This document shows, piece by piece, positions 31,725 to 40,995 of a DNA stretch of 62,321 nucleotides. Position 1 is the first letter of the stretch. Each line of letters begins with the position of its first letter. The stretch is from positions 1-62,321 of the forward strand of contig JAKSKZ010000018.1 in assembly GCA_024401475.1 (NCBI GenBank). Reading direction: 5' to 3'. The stretch comes from Paludibacteraceae bacterium (GTDB lineage Bacteria; Bacteroidota; Bacteroidia; Bacteroidales; Paludibacteraceae). Made by a program: the position numbers and the translations under genes. The notes beneath the pieces were generated by a model that did not search any database, was not told where the DNA came from, and saw only the letters and a program-made list of their open reading frames with translations.

Positions 31725-32999
31725 ATGCAATATATCAAATATCCGGCAAAGAGCGAATGGGCTTCGCTCTTAAGCCGGCCAACCATGGACAACAGCAATT
31801 TATTCGATTTAGTTCGCAATGTCCTCAACGACATTCGCACTCGTGGCGACGAAGCCGTAAAAGAGTATGAACTAAAGTTCGACAAAGTGCAGTTGGCTTC
31901 TCTTCAAGTTTCGGAAGAAGAGATGAAAGAGGCAGAGAATATAGTCTCTAAAGATTTAAAGGAGGCCATTCTTTTAGCAAAAGAGAACATCACCAAATTC
32001 CACGCTGCCCAAGACCAATCATTACCTTGCGTAGAGACTATGCCCGGTGTGAAATGCTGGCAAAAAGCGGTTGCCATCGAACGTGTCGGCCTTTATATCC
32101 CAGGTGGAACGGCTCCTTTGTTTTCAACCGTATTGATGTTGGCCATCCCTGCAAAAATAGCTGGATGTAAAGAGATTACACTCTGCACGCCTCCTAACAA
32201 AGAGGGCAAAGTTCACCCTGCCGTTCTTTTCGCAGCTCAAGCAGCAGGCGTCAGCCGCATCTTCAAAATCGGAGGTGTACAAGCGATTGGTTCTATGGCT
32301 TACGGAACGGAAAGTGTTCCAAAGGTTTACAAGATTTTCGGTCCTGGCAACCAATACGTAACAGCAGCCAAGCAATTGGTAAGCCTTCGTGACGTTGCCA
32401 TCGACATGCCTGCAGGGCCATCGGAGGTAGAAGTCATAGCCGACGAGACAGCCAACCCCGTATTTGTTGCTTCCGACCTTCTATCGCAAGCCGAGCATGG
32501 TGTGGACAGCCAAGCTATATTGGTGACAACAGACGAGAAATTAGCAGAAAAGACCATTGCCGAGGTAGAGCGACAATTGGCACTTCTCCCTCGCAAGGAA
32601 ATTGCAGAGAAGTCTATCGACCACAGCAAAATCATCTTGGTTAAGAACATCGACGAGATTGTAGAGATGAGCAACGAATATGCTCCAGAGCACCTCATCA
32701 TTTCAACCAAGAACTACAATGAAATTGCAGAACGAATCGTCAATGCGGGTTCCCTATTCCTTGGCCATTATACGCCAGAAAGTGCCGGAGACTATGCATC
32801 AGGCACCAACCACACATTGCCGACTAACGGATATGCAAAAGCATACAATGGCGTAAATCTCGATAGTTTCCGCAAAAAAATCACTTTCCAAGAGATTACT
32901 CAAGATGGATTGAAAAAAATCGGAAATGCTATAGAGACAATGGCTGAAAACGAGCAATTGTTCGCCCACAAGAATGCGGTCACTTTGCGTTTAAGATGA
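31725..32999 (+). CDS. hisD: Histidinol dehydrogenase
   Basis: Last two steps of histidine synthesis: L-histidinol to L-histidine with two NAD+. 424 aa. Seen: ERVGLYIPGGTAPLFSTVLML (near 104-124), FGPGNQYVTAAK, DMPAGPSEVEVIAD (zinc and substrate region, near 226-240), SQAEHGVDSQA with zinc His/Gln, the catalytic EYAPEHL (near 319-325), and GDYASGTNHTLPT with the last zinc His. Second gene of the operon. Confidence 0.98.
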   Translation: MQYIKYPAKSEWASLLSRPTMDNSNLFDLVRNVLNDIRTRGDEAVKEYELKFDKVQLASLQVSEEEMKEAENIVSKDLKEAILLAKENITKFHAAQDQSLPCVETMPGVKCWQKAVAIERVGLYIPGGTAPLFSTVLMLAIPAKIAGCKEITLCTPPNKEGKVHPAVLFAAQAAGVSRIFKIGGVQAIGSMAYGTESVPKVYKIFGPGNQYVTAAKQLVSLRDVAIDMPAGPSEVEVIADETANPVFVASDLLSQAEHGVDSQAILVTTDEKLAEKTIAEVERQLALLPRKEIAEKSIDHSKIILVKNIDEIVEMSNEYAPEHLIISTKNYNEIAERIVNAGSLFLGHYTPESAGDYASGTNHTLPTNGYAKAYNGVNLDSFRKKITFQEITQDGLKKIGNAIETMAENEQLFAHKNAVTLRLR

Positions 33000-33112
33000 T
33001 CCTATAAATTGATTTCGAGGGATTTTTATAAAGAGTCACTCATTACTAAAAATTTGGGAAAGGTGAATTTATAGAGGTCACCTCAAAATAAACAACTAAA
33101 TAAAAGAAGACC

Positions 33113-34147
33113 ATGTTTGATTTAAATAATATTATACGCCCAAACATCAAGGCACTAAAGCCTTACTCATGCGCACGCGACGAGTTCAAGGGCGAAGCAT
33201 CCGTCTTCCTTGATGCCAACGAAAACCCATACAATGCACCATTCAACCGATACCCAGATCCATTACAATGGTCGGTGAAGGAACGCATTGCAGAAATAAA
33301 AGGAGTTGCCAAAGAATCCATTTTCTTGGGCAATGGTAGCGACGAGCCTATCGACTTGATGTATCGTGCATTTTGCGAGCCAAGAGTTGACAACGTTGTC
33401 GCCATCAACCCCACTTATGGTATGTATGAGGTTTGTGCAGACATCAATGACGTAGAATATCGAAAGGTCGAACTCGACGAAAACTTCCAATTCAGTGCCG
33501 AAAAGTTATTGGCAAAGGCAGACGAACACACAAAAGTAATGTGGCTTTGCTCGCCCAACAACCCGACCGGCAATCTTCTACAAAGCACCGAGATTGAGAA
33601 ACTCCTGCAAGCATTCAACGGAATCGTAGTTGTAGATGAGGCCTATATAGATTTTGCCGAAACAGTATCATTCTCATGCAAGCTTAACCAACATCCCAAT
33701 TTGATAGTTCTTCAAACTTTTTCCAAAGCTTGGGGAAGCGCAGCAATTCGTTTAGGAATGGCTTTTGCTTCAAAAGAGATCATTAGTGTTCTAAACAAAA
33801 TAAAATACCCTTACAATGTCAATATACTAACTCAAAAACAAGCGTTAGAGTTGATGAGCAACGCAGATAAAGTTGCCGATTGGGTAAAGACATTGAAAGG
33901 CGAACGATGCAAACTAATAGATGAACTCCAAAATTTGGAAATTGTCAAAGGCATCTACCCTACCGACGCCAACTTCGTTCTCACGAAAGTGAAAGATGCT
34001 AATGCGACGTATGCTCATCTAGTATCAAAGGGCGTAATTGTCAGAAACAGGAACTCTGTCTCTCTTTGTGGCAACTGTCTTCGCATTACAGTAGGAACGC
34101 CAGAAGAGAATGAAATTTTGCTAAAAGAGCTAAAAACATTAAAATAA
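33113..34147 (+). CDS. hisC: Histidinol-phosphate aminotransferase
   Basis: PLP-dependent transamination of imidazole acetol phosphate, step seven. 344 aa, class I/II aminotransferase. The Schiff-base lysine is Lys205 in [13 protein letters not shown]; the PLP-contacting motifs CSPNNPTGN (146-154) and [10 protein letters not shown] (172-181) are present. It lies 113 bp after hisD in a spacer that contains AGGTGA/TCACCT inverted repeats but no clear terminator, so it is probably in the same operon. hisB, hisH, hisA, hisF and hisI are outside this window. Confidence 0.97.
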   Translation: MFDLNNIIRPNIKALKPYSCARDEFKGEASVFLDANENPYNAPFNRYPDPLQWSVKERIAEIKGVAKESIFLGNGSDEPIDLMYRAFCEPRVDNVVAINPTYGMYEVCADINDVEYRKVELDENFQFSAEKLLAKADEHTKVMWLCSPNNPTGNLLQSTEIEKLLQAFNGIVVVDEAYIDFAETVSFSCKLNQHPNLIVLQTFSKAWGSAAIRLGMAFASKEIISVLNKIKYPYNVNILTQKQALELMSNADKVADWVKTLKGERCKLIDELQNLEIVKGIYPTDANFVLTKVKDANATYAHLVSKGVIVRNRNSVSLCGNCLRITVGTPEENEILLKELKTLK

Positions 34148-34158
34148 TCAATTCACAG

Positions 34159-34199
34159 ATAGGAGCGGAAGACAATAGTACCCGTTCCTATTTGTTTTT
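34159..34199 (+). terminator. Terminator of hisGDC
   Basis: ATAGGAGCGG (34159-34168) pairs with CCGTTCCTAT (34182-34191; one G-U pair), followed by TTGTTTTTA. It starts 11 bp past the hisC stop. Confidence 0.82.
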
Positions 34200-34211
34200 A
34201 GATCGTCCTAT

Positions 34212-35015
34212 ATGAAACACTCAATTTTGGGAGCAATCCTATCCTTAAGCTTCGGGGCCATAGCTTCAGCACAAGATATCATCATCACAAAAGACGCTGA
34301 GAAAATCGAAGCTAAAATCATCAGTGTAAACAGAAGCACTATTGACTATAAAGAATCAAACAATTCCAATGGCGAAGTCAAGACGATGCTCAAATCAAGA
34401 ATTGCATCTATCTCTTACGAAAACGGAGATGTGGAAGTTTACAACACTCCAAACGCAGGATCCGCATCAACCGACCTGCCTCAAAGGAAAGTATACCAAC
34501 CCTTGACATGTTCGGACATGGATTTTGTAACTGTAAAAGGGAATAAATTCTTCTATAATGATAGAGCTCTTAGCAGGAAAGAGGTTAGCTACGCCATGAA
34601 GAACTGTTGTCCAGAGGCGTTCAAGACCTACAAAAGCGGACAACATACGATGGTGGCAGGCGTAGTCACAACGAGTGTCGGCCTTGGATTTTGCGGCATC
34701 GGTAGTGTGCTCATGATAGTAGGTGCTGCCCTCACCTCGGAGGAGGACGAAGATTATTACGAATACGATTACCTCGATGAGGACGAAGACGATTTTAGTG
34801 ATGTCATTTTCGACACAGGACTTGGTATGTTCGTCATAGGAGGAACCGCAACATGCGTCGGTGTTCCCCTTTGGATTGTCGGAGCACACAAGAAGAAAAA
34901 AGGGTTCAACCAGTTCAAAGAAAACTGCATAGGGAAATCAAACACTTACAACGAGCCGATACACATCGACCTCGTTTCGCACAAAAGAAGTTTGGGATTG
35001 GCGTTGAAATTCTAA
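34212..35015 (+). CDS. Exported membrane protein of unknown function
   Basis: 267 aa. Signal peptide ending IASAQ (about 21), a beta-rich region of about 60 residues (ITKDAEKIEAKIISVNRSTIDYKE; similar pieces occur in other Bacteroidota secreted proteins), then two hydrophobic segments (about 138-163 and 202-223) that flank a very acidic loop (EEDEDYYEYDYLDEDEDDF). The C-terminal 40 residues are polar. I do not know the family. Bounded by its own terminators. Confidence 0.7.
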   Translation: MKHSILGAILSLSFGAIASAQDIIITKDAEKIEAKIISVNRSTIDYKESNNSNGEVKTMLKSRIASISYENGDVEVYNTPNAGSASTDLPQRKVYQPLTCSDMDFVTVKGNKFFYNDRALSRKEVSYAMKNCCPEAFKTYKSGQHTMVAGVVTTSVGLGFCGIGSVLMIVGAALTSEEDEDYYEYDYLDEDEDDFSDVIFDTGLGMFVIGGTATCVGVPLWIVGAHKKKKGFNQFKENCIGKSNTYNEPIHIDLVSHKRSLGLALKF

Positions 35016-35018
35016 CAA

Positions 35019-35059
35019 GACAAAAGGCTATGGAACGAGAAGTTTCGTAGCCTTTTGTC
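35019..35059. terminator. 12-bp stem after the exported membrane protein
   Basis: GACAAAAGGCTA (35019-35030) is the reverse complement of 35048-35059. It lies 3 bp past the stop and just before the convergent acetyltransferase, so it probably ends both transcripts. Confidence 0.75.
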
Positions 35060-35113
35060 CATCAATAAATGAGCCTTTACATCTGCTCTTTGCCAATCTC
35101 TAAGAAGGGAATT

Positions 35114-35557
35114 TCAATCTACAACAATCTTTTCCATTCGGATACAATCAAAACAACCACTTTTCACTACATCGTCATTCACAACCACAAATCCGTTTTT
35201 CTTATAAAAATCAACGGCTACGATACGGCTATCAATCTCGATTCTTTTGTAACCCAATTCGCAAATCCATAATTCAGCTTCAGCTAACACTCGACCTCCC
35301 AAATGTTGGCCTCTGTATTCGGGCAAGACAACGACACGACCTAACGTGACAGATTTAGGATCTACCTCATAAAAGCGACAAGTGGCAACTGGATAACCAC
35401 CGTCAAGCAAAATTATGTATTTAGTACCATCACAATCATGTTCGTCGAATTCCTCTCTCAAAGAAATGTTATGCTGACGGTTCATTCCTTGAACTCTGAC
35501 AAAGTAGGCCCCGGCCCTCTGCCATTCGGCTTCTCCACGTATCACCTCAATATTCAT
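35114..35557 (-). CDS. GNAT family N-acetyltransferase
   Basis: 147 aa, cytosolic. The acetyl-CoA loop is LGRVVVLPEYRGQHLGGRVL (about 71-90, with Q/RxxGxG/A-type GQHLGG). The C-terminal ending RIEIDSRIVAVDFYKKNGF is the usual GNAT beta-strand and helix. The beginning resembles ElaA-type proteins that act on small molecules or protein N-termini. Substrate unknown. Confidence 0.85.
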   Translation of the reverse strand: MNIEVIRGEAEWQRAGAYFVRVQGMNRQHNISLREEFDEHDCDGTKYIILLDGGYPVATCRFYEVDPKSVTLGRVVVLPEYRGQHLGGRVLAEAELWICELGYKRIEIDSRIVAVDFYKKNGFVVVNDDVVKSGCFDCIRMEKIVVD

Positions 35558-35602
35558 CTTTCAACTGATTTATCTTTTGTGAGAAAAAAAAACGAAACAG
35601 AC

Positions 35603-35636
35603 GAAAAAGGCTGAACTCCGAGATGGAGTTCAGCCT
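35603..35636 (-). terminator. Terminator after rny
   Basis: On the minus strand AGGCTGAACTCC pairs with GGAGTTCAGCCT around an ATCTC loop and is followed by TTTTTC. Confidence 0.9.
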
Positions 35637-35682
35637 GATTTTTCGAATCATTCTAAATGCTTATCCTATAGTAACTATTCTA

Positions 35683-37218
35683 TTACTTAGCGAAACTTAC
35701 AGACCTCGTCTCACGAATTACCGTAATCTTAACTTGACCTGGGTAAGTCATCTCATCCTGAATCTTCTTAGCAATTTCGTATGACAATGTCTCCGTCTCC
35801 TTATCGTCAATCTTATCAGCGCCAACGATAACTCTCAACTCACGACCAGCTTGGATAGCATAGGTCTTAACAACGCCTGGATAAGACAAAGCCAACTTCT
35901 CCAAGTCATTCAAACGCTTGATGTAAGCCTCAACGATTTCACGACGTGCGCCAGGGCGAGCACCTGAAATAGCATCACACGCTTGAACGATAGGAGAAAG
36001 CAGACTCTCCATCTCCACCTCATCGTGGTGAGCACCGATAGCATTACAAATCTCAGGCTTTTCCTTATACTTTTCGGCCAACTTCATACCCAAGATTGCG
36101 TGTGGCAATTCTGGTTCATCATCAGGCACTTTACCTATATCATGCAACAACCCGGCACGTTTAGCTTTCTTTGGATTAAGACCAAGCTCTGTCGCCATAA
36201 TAGCACACAAATTTGCCGTCTCACGAGCATGTTGCAAAAGATTCTGTCCATAAGACGAACGATATTTCATCTTACCAATCAAACGAACCAACTCAGGATG
36301 CAATCCATGGATACCCAAGTCAATTGTTGTACGTTTACCAGTCTCTACGATTTCATCCTCAACTTGCTTTTTCACCTTAGCCACGACTTCCTCAATGCGG
36401 GCAGGGTGAATACGACCGTCTGTCACCAATTGGTGAAGTGCAAGACGTGCAATCTCACGACGGACAGGGTCAAAAGCAGAAAGAACGATTGCCTCAGGAG
36501 TATCGTCAACGATAATTTCGACACCAGTTGCAGCCTCCAAAGCTCTAATATTACGGCCTTCGCGACCGATAATACGTCCCTTCAACTCATCAGAATCTAT
36601 GTTAAAAACAGTGACTGAATTTTCGATAGCAGCCTCAGTTGCCACACGTTGAATAGTTTGCACCACGATACGCTTAGCCTCCTTATTGGCAGTCATCTTA
36701 GCCTCTTCCATGATTTCGTTCACGTAAGACATTGCATCAGTCTTAGCCTCTTCTTTCAAAGACTCAATCAACTTTTCCTTAGCCTCTTGAGCAGACAATC
36801 CAGAGATGACTTCCAAACGTTCATTAGCTTGGTGGTACATTCTTTCCAAATCTTGCTTCTTTTGGTCAACGATTTGCAATTGATTGTTTAGGTTATCCCT
36901 AACAGCCTCGGTCTCGGCTCTACCCTTTTGAAGTTCAGACTGCATCTGGTTCAACTGCATCTCACGTTGTCTCAACTTTGACTCAGTCTGTTGAATCTTA
37001 GCATTTCTTTGGTTAACCTGAGTTTCATACTCGTTCTTCAAATTCATATAATGCTCTTTTGCCTCGAGCATTTTGTTGTCTCTCTCGACTTTCGCATCAG
37101 CTTCAGCCTTGCGCATGAAGCTTTCTGCTTGCGATTTAAGTACCGTGTTCATCGCAACCCACGTAACACCAGCACCAATCACCAAAGCGACGACTCCTAC
37201 GATTATTGTTGTAATCAT
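35683..37218 (-). CDS. rny: Ribonuclease Y
   Basis: Membrane-anchored endoribonuclease that starts mRNA decay. 511 aa with one N-terminal membrane segment (2-22), a long coiled coil (25-200, many Lys/Glu/Gln), a KH domain (about 205-260, [15 protein letters not shown]), and an HD domain (about 325-420) with the metal-binding LLHDIGK near 357-363 and second His in GAHHDEVE. Close family match in length and order. The short spacer to zapA contains a terminator-like hairpin, so separate initiation is likely. Confidence 0.97.
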   Translation of the reverse strand: MITTIIVGVVALVIGAGVTWVAMNTVLKSQAESFMRKAEADAKVERDNKMLEAKEHYMNLKNEYETQVNQRNAKIQQTESKLRQREMQLNQMQSELQKGRAETEAVRDNLNNQLQIVDQKKQDLERMYHQANERLEVISGLSAQEAKEKLIESLKEEAKTDAMSYVNEIMEEAKMTANKEAKRIVVQTIQRVATEAAIENSVTVFNIDSDELKGRIIGREGRNIRALEAATGVEIIVDDTPEAIVLSAFDPVRREIARLALHQLVTDGRIHPARIEEVVAKVKKQVEDEIVETGKRTTIDLGIHGLHPELVRLIGKMKYRSSYGQNLLQHARETANLCAIMATELGLNPKKAKRAGLLHDIGKVPDDEPELPHAILGMKLAEKYKEKPEICNAIGAHHDEVEMESLLSPIVQACDAISGARPGARREIVEAYIKRLNDLEKLALSYPGVVKTYAIQAGRELRVIVGADKIDDKETETLSYEIAKKIQDEMTYPGQVKITVIRETRSVSFAK

Positions 37219-37252
37219 ATTTGTTTGTTATTGATAATTAAATTGATAATAT

Positions 37253-37294
37253 AAAAAACGCATTACTTCGGATTGAGGAATCCAAAATAATGCG
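37253..37294 (-). terminator. Terminator between zapA and rny
   Basis: On the minus strand CGCATTA (37288-37294) pairs with TAATGCG (37259-37265), with an inner GGATT/AATCC stem and six T following (37253-37258). Only about 40 bp remain before the rny ATG, so rny must have a promoter very close by, or partial read-through. Confidence 0.8.
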
Positions 37295-37351
37295 GGAATT
37301 ACGAATACAAAAGCGGCCACATTAGCCACATTTATCTGTTATTTCAAACAC

Positions 37352-37636
37352 TTATTTCTTCGAATCCAAAAGTTCATTCAACTTTTCCATTCCAGAAAGG
37401 AACTCTTGATGGTCCTCACGTGTCTTCATAAGTTCCAAGGCTATTTCATAAGCGACTAACGAAACATTCTGAATTTCAGTAAGTTTCGAAGTCTTATTTC
37501 GCCATGTAGCTATTTTAGCATTTATATATTCTGCAGCCTTGCGATATAACTCCTCTTCAGAACGATCCACCGTCGGAGTGAATCTCTGAGAGCCCACCAT
37601 CACAGTAATTGTGAACTTGTCATCGCCACCAGCCAT
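37352..37636 (-). CDS. zapA: Cell division protein ZapA
   Basis: 94 aa. ZapA bundles FtsZ filaments. The N-terminal domain (KFTITVMVGSQRFTPTVDRSEEELYRKAAEYIN) and C-terminal coiled coil fit the family. Starts 9 bp after a coiled-coil gene at 37646, which sits in the place where a ZapB-like partner would be expected. Confidence 0.9.
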   Translation of the reverse strand: MAGGDDKFTITVMVGSQRFTPTVDRSEEELYRKAAEYINAKIATWRNKTSKLTEIQNVSLVAYEIALELMKTREDHQEFLSGMEKLNELLDSKK

Positions 37637-37645
37637 AGCCTATGT

Positions 37646-37939
37646 TTATTCGTTTAACAGAGAAATGCATTTATCTATTTCCCGCACTAACTTCGACAAT
37701 CTCCTTTTAGTCTGATCAGCTTCCGCGTCCGTTACGGACATCACTTTCGCAAATTTCAAGTTCTCGTATTGAGCCTTCCATTTGTCACAATCAGCCTGAC
37801 ACTCGGAAAAGAGTTTTTTCTGTTCGTCCAATTCCACTCGCAATCGTTCGCATTGCGACCGCATTCGAGCATTTTCGTCCAACATTAATTGAACTTTGCC
37901 TACTAAACGATTCATTAATTCTCTCTCGTTCCTCGTCAT
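37646..37939 (-). CDS. Small coiled-coil protein, possible ZapA partner
   Basis: 97 aa, almost entirely heptad-repeat helix (about 1-70, LVGKVQLMLDENARMRSQCERLRVELDEQK) with a short C-terminal helix pair. No signal. Conserved immediately upstream of zapA in Bacteroidales by my recollection. A ZapB-like role is inference from size, coiled coil and neighbourhood. Confidence 0.72.
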   Translation of the reverse strand: MTRNERELMNRLVGKVQLMLDENARMRSQCERLRVELDEQKKLFSECQADCDKWKAQYENLKFAKVMSVTDAEADQTKRRLSKLVREIDKCISLLNE

Positions 37940-37958
37940 AGTTTGTCAAAATTGCATA

Positions 37959-37966
37959 CAAAGATA
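37959..37966 (-). promoter_or_regulatory. -7 promoter element TATCTTTG of the coiled-coil/zapA pair
   Basis: Perfect TAnnTTTG on the minus strand 20 bp before the start at 37939, with TTTT at 19-bp spacing upstream in place of TTTG. Confidence 0.6.
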
Positions 37967-38107
37967 ACACAGATTAATTAATATAAAAATTTTTGAATAG
38001 AAAAAGGACGTTTTTTTGAGGAAACAGCAAATCTGATAAAGTCTCAATCTCCACCTTGCTTAAGTTCAAAAAAGGAACGAATCGACGTGAATTCTGAAAA
38101 TATACCT

Positions 38108-38115
38108 TATCTTTG
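38108..38115 (+). promoter_or_regulatory. -7 promoter element TATCTTTG
   Basis: Perfect TAnnTTTG 29 bp upstream of the gene at 38145, diverging from the zapA promoter. Confidence 0.6.
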
Positions 38116-38144
38116 TTAATTAATACCGTATTACTCTATTTAAA

Positions 38145-39221
38145 ATGAAGGTCTTAAAATATATTGGATTACTAATTTTAGGTTTCATACTTCTTTTCGG
38201 AAGTTTTCTTGTTTACGCGACGATAAACGACTATACGCCACAAAGTTGCGAAGGAATTTTCAAAACCGAGAAGAGCGACACTCTACAAGTCAGCGATGAC
38301 ATTTCCATACTCTCATGGAACATTGGATATGCCGGGTTAGACCGTGAGATGGATTTTTTCTATGATGGAGGCACCAAAATGCAACCTTCGGAAGAACAAA
38401 CAAACATCAACATCAAAAAAATCGCCGAATTTATCCAAAGCAACGACTCTCTGAATTTCATATTTCTCCAAGAAGTGGACAAGAATGCTAAAAGGAGTTA
38501 TGGTATTGACCAAGTGGCGCTATTAGACCAAGTTTTACCTAACCACAAGACCTACTTTGCATACAACTACAACGTCCCGTACGTTCCATTGCCCGTCTAT
38601 GCCCCCATGGGACATGTTGAGTCTGGAATAAACACACTTTCAAAAAGAGTTCCTTTCCAATCAGAGCGACACTCGTTCCCTTATAATTTCAGTTGGCCTC
38701 AGAAAGTTTTTCTTTTAGACAGGTGTTTTTTGGTCAATTATTATCTTCTTGACAACGGGAAATACTTAGCCTTAATCAACACCCACAATTCCGCTTTTGA
38801 TGACAATGGAGAGATTCGGAAAGCAGAGCTAATCATGTTTAGAGATTTCTTGTTGAACGAATATAACGCAGGAAACTATGTGATTTCAGGTGGCGACTTC
38901 AATCAATCTCCTCCCCGTCTGAACACAGACTTTGGCGAAGAACCTTTCGATTTCGACGATTACATCTCCATACCAGACACATTATTGCCTCAAGGTTGGA
39001 ATTATGTATTCGACAACTCCATTCCTTCTAACAGACGAGTGATCGATGCTTACCATTACGGCGAGACAAAAGTGACTCTAATAGACTTCTTCATCACTTC
39101 TCCTAATGTAGAAGTGAAAAACATAAAATGTATCAATCTAGGATTTGAAAATTCAGACCACAATCCTATCATTGGCACATTCGCACTAAAAAACGACAGT
39201 ATAAATGAAATTCAAAAATAA
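38145..39221 (+). CDS. Membrane-anchored endonuclease/exonuclease/phosphatase-family protein
   Basis: 358 aa. One N-terminal membrane helix (about 5-25) places the domain outside the cytoplasm. EEP fold motifs: ISILSWNIGYAG (N-terminal Asn), FIFLQEVD (metal Glu), HNSAF, ISGGDFNQSP (Asp/Asn) and SDHNPIIG (catalytic Asp-His) at the end. Likely a phosphodiesterase or phosphatase rather than a nuclease because of the envelope location. It directly precedes and may be co-transcribed with the ABC exporter genes (2-bp gap). Confidence 0.85.
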   Translation: MKVLKYIGLLILGFILLFGSFLVYATINDYTPQSCEGIFKTEKSDTLQVSDDISILSWNIGYAGLDREMDFFYDGGTKMQPSEEQTNINIKKIAEFIQSNDSLNFIFLQEVDKNAKRSYGIDQVALLDQVLPNHKTYFAYNYNVPYVPLPVYAPMGHVESGINTLSKRVPFQSERHSFPYNFSWPQKVFLLDRCFLVNYYLLDNGKYLALINTHNSAFDDNGEIRKAELIMFRDFLLNEYNAGNYVISGGDFNQSPPRLNTDFGEEPFDFDDYISIPDTLLPQGWNYVFDNSIPSNRRVIDAYHYGETKVTLIDFFITSPNVEVKNIKCINLGFENSDHNPIIGTFALKNDSINEIQK

Positions 39222-39223
39222 CA

Positions 39224-40960
39224 ATGAACAACATTAAAGTCATTCTAAAATTTCTTCGTCCTCATTGGAAGTTAGCATTGGCTGCTCCATTGCTTGTCTT
39301 GCTCGAAGTAGTGGCGGAAGTCATTCAACCAGAGTTAATGTCTGAAATTGTGAATAAGGCTGTAGTGGGCGGAGACCAATCCGTCATACTTCCGCTCGGA
39401 GCCAAGATGTTCATAACAACACTTATCGGTCTTGCAGGTGGTATTCTCTCCATCTATGCAGCGGGCAAAGTCTCCTACTCCTTTGGAGCAGACATCAGGA
39501 AATCCATGTTTGAAAAAATAACCCAGTTCTCTTTTGAGAATTTGGACAAAATGGAAAGTGCCTCACTCATCACACGTATGACCAATGACGTCACTCGCGT
39601 ACAACAGGTTGTTCAAGCATCCATGCGATTGCTATTCCGTGCGCCATTCCTTTTTGTCGGAGCATTCTTCATGGTTCTTTCCATGAATGCAAGCATAACA
39701 GGTATTTTGCTTGCTCTGCTTCCAATTCTGCTTTTCTCCATCGTAACTATCTTAAGGAAGTCATACCCTCTCTTTATGAAAGTCCAAGAGAAGACAGACA
39801 AGCTGAACGCAGTTACGCAAGAAAACTTGGCAGGCATACGCGTCATCAAGGCCTATGTCCGTGAGGATGGAGAGAAAGAGAGATTTGCCGAAGCCAACAA
39901 TGATTTGACAGGAACTTCACTAAAAGCAAGAAAAATCATGATGCTAATGACGCCGTCCATGTCGCTTGCCGTCAATATCGGCATTGTACTCGTCATTTGG
40001 GTTGGAGGAATCAAAGTTGATGCAGGTGAAATGAACATCGGAGAAATCATGGCTTGCACAAACTACCTTTCCCAAATTCTATTCTCCTTGATGATGGCTT
40101 CCATGGTCATAATGAACATCACTGAAGCACAAGCCTCCATGGCTAGAATCCAAGAAGTTCTCGGCACCCAAAACAAACCAACAGACCAAGGAGGCGATTT
40201 GTCTCTCGATGGTATTGACGAACTAGAATTCGACAATGTATTTTTCAAATACGAAGGAAAAAAAGACGACGGGAAGAAAGATGTGGACCGAATGGCTCTG
40301 AAAGGTATATCTTTCAAACTAAAGAAGGGGGAAACTCTTGCCATTATAGGAGGAACTGGTTCGGGGAAAACCTCCCTTGTCAATCTAATCCCTAGATTTT
40401 ATGATGCCTCAAGCGGTTGTGTGAAAATCAACGGAGAAGACATAAAGTCATACAAAAGGGAAGAAATAAGGAAACAAATCGGAACTGTCATGCAAAAGCC
40501 TCTGCTATTTTCCGAAAGCATCGAAAACAATATCAGATGGGGTAAATCTGATGCCACGAAGGAGGAAATCAAAGAGTGTTGTGAAAACGCACAAATTGAC
40601 GACTTCATATCTTCTTTGGAAGATGGATACAATTATCAATTAGGACAAAGTGCCAACAACCTCTCCGGAGGACAAAAACAACGTATCAGCATTGCAAGAA
40701 CATTGATTCGCAAGCCAAGCCTCATCATATTGGACGATAGCCTTAGTGCTGTCGACTTCAAAACGGAAGCGGCCATACGCCACGTATTAACTGACTTGAA
40801 ATCAACAAAAATCATCATTGCGCAACGCATCAGTTCCATCAAAGAGGCTGACAAGATTCTCTTGCTTGAAAATGGTGCCATGGTCGGATTCGGCACACAT
40901 GATGAACTCATTCAAAACAATAGCGTATATCAAGAGATATACAACTCACAAACGAACTAA
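39224..40960 (+). CDS. ABC exporter half-transporter, degenerate-site subunit
   Basis: 578 aa. Six-helix permease domain (1-300) fused to an ATPase domain. Walker A is GGTGSGKTS (about 377-385), the signature LSGGQKQR is canonical. Walker B ends LIILDDSLSAVD, with Asp in place of the catalytic Glu, and the H-loop is AQRISS, with Gln in place of His. Those two changes mark the noncatalytic site of heterodimeric exporters of the TM287/288 and BmrCD type. Partner is the next gene, 35 bp downstream. Substrate unknown; may be drug, lipid or peptide. Confidence 0.92.
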   Translation: MNNIKVILKFLRPHWKLALAAPLLVLLEVVAEVIQPELMSEIVNKAVVGGDQSVILPLGAKMFITTLIGLAGGILSIYAAGKVSYSFGADIRKSMFEKITQFSFENLDKMESASLITRMTNDVTRVQQVVQASMRLLFRAPFLFVGAFFMVLSMNASITGILLALLPILLFSIVTILRKSYPLFMKVQEKTDKLNAVTQENLAGIRVIKAYVREDGEKERFAEANNDLTGTSLKARKIMMLMTPSMSLAVNIGIVLVIWVGGIKVDAGEMNIGEIMACTNYLSQILFSLMMASMVIMNITEAQASMARIQEVLGTQNKPTDQGGDLSLDGIDELEFDNVFFKYEGKKDDGKKDVDRMALKGISFKLKKGETLAIIGGTGSGKTSLVNLIPRFYDASSGCVKINGEDIKSYKREEIRKQIGTVMQKPLLFSESIENNIRWGKSDATKEEIKECCENAQIDDFISSLEDGYNYQLGQSANNLSGGQKQRISIARTLIRKPSLIILDDSLSAVDFKTEAAIRHVLTDLKSTKIIIAQRISSIKEADKILLLENGAMVGFGTHDELIQNNSVYQEIYNSQTN

Positions 40961-40995
40961 TCAGACAACTTAAAATCGGTAGCAAATTGAAAGCA

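Noticed and set aside
12068..33085. Shared AGAGGTCACC at about 12070 and 33075
   Set aside because: Ten-base matches are expected by chance many times in a window this size, and the flanks do not align.
37219..37351. Possible 6S RNA between zapA and rny
   Set aside because: The spacer is 133 bp and contains only a terminator hairpin; too short for a typical 6S RNA and without its long bulged duplex.
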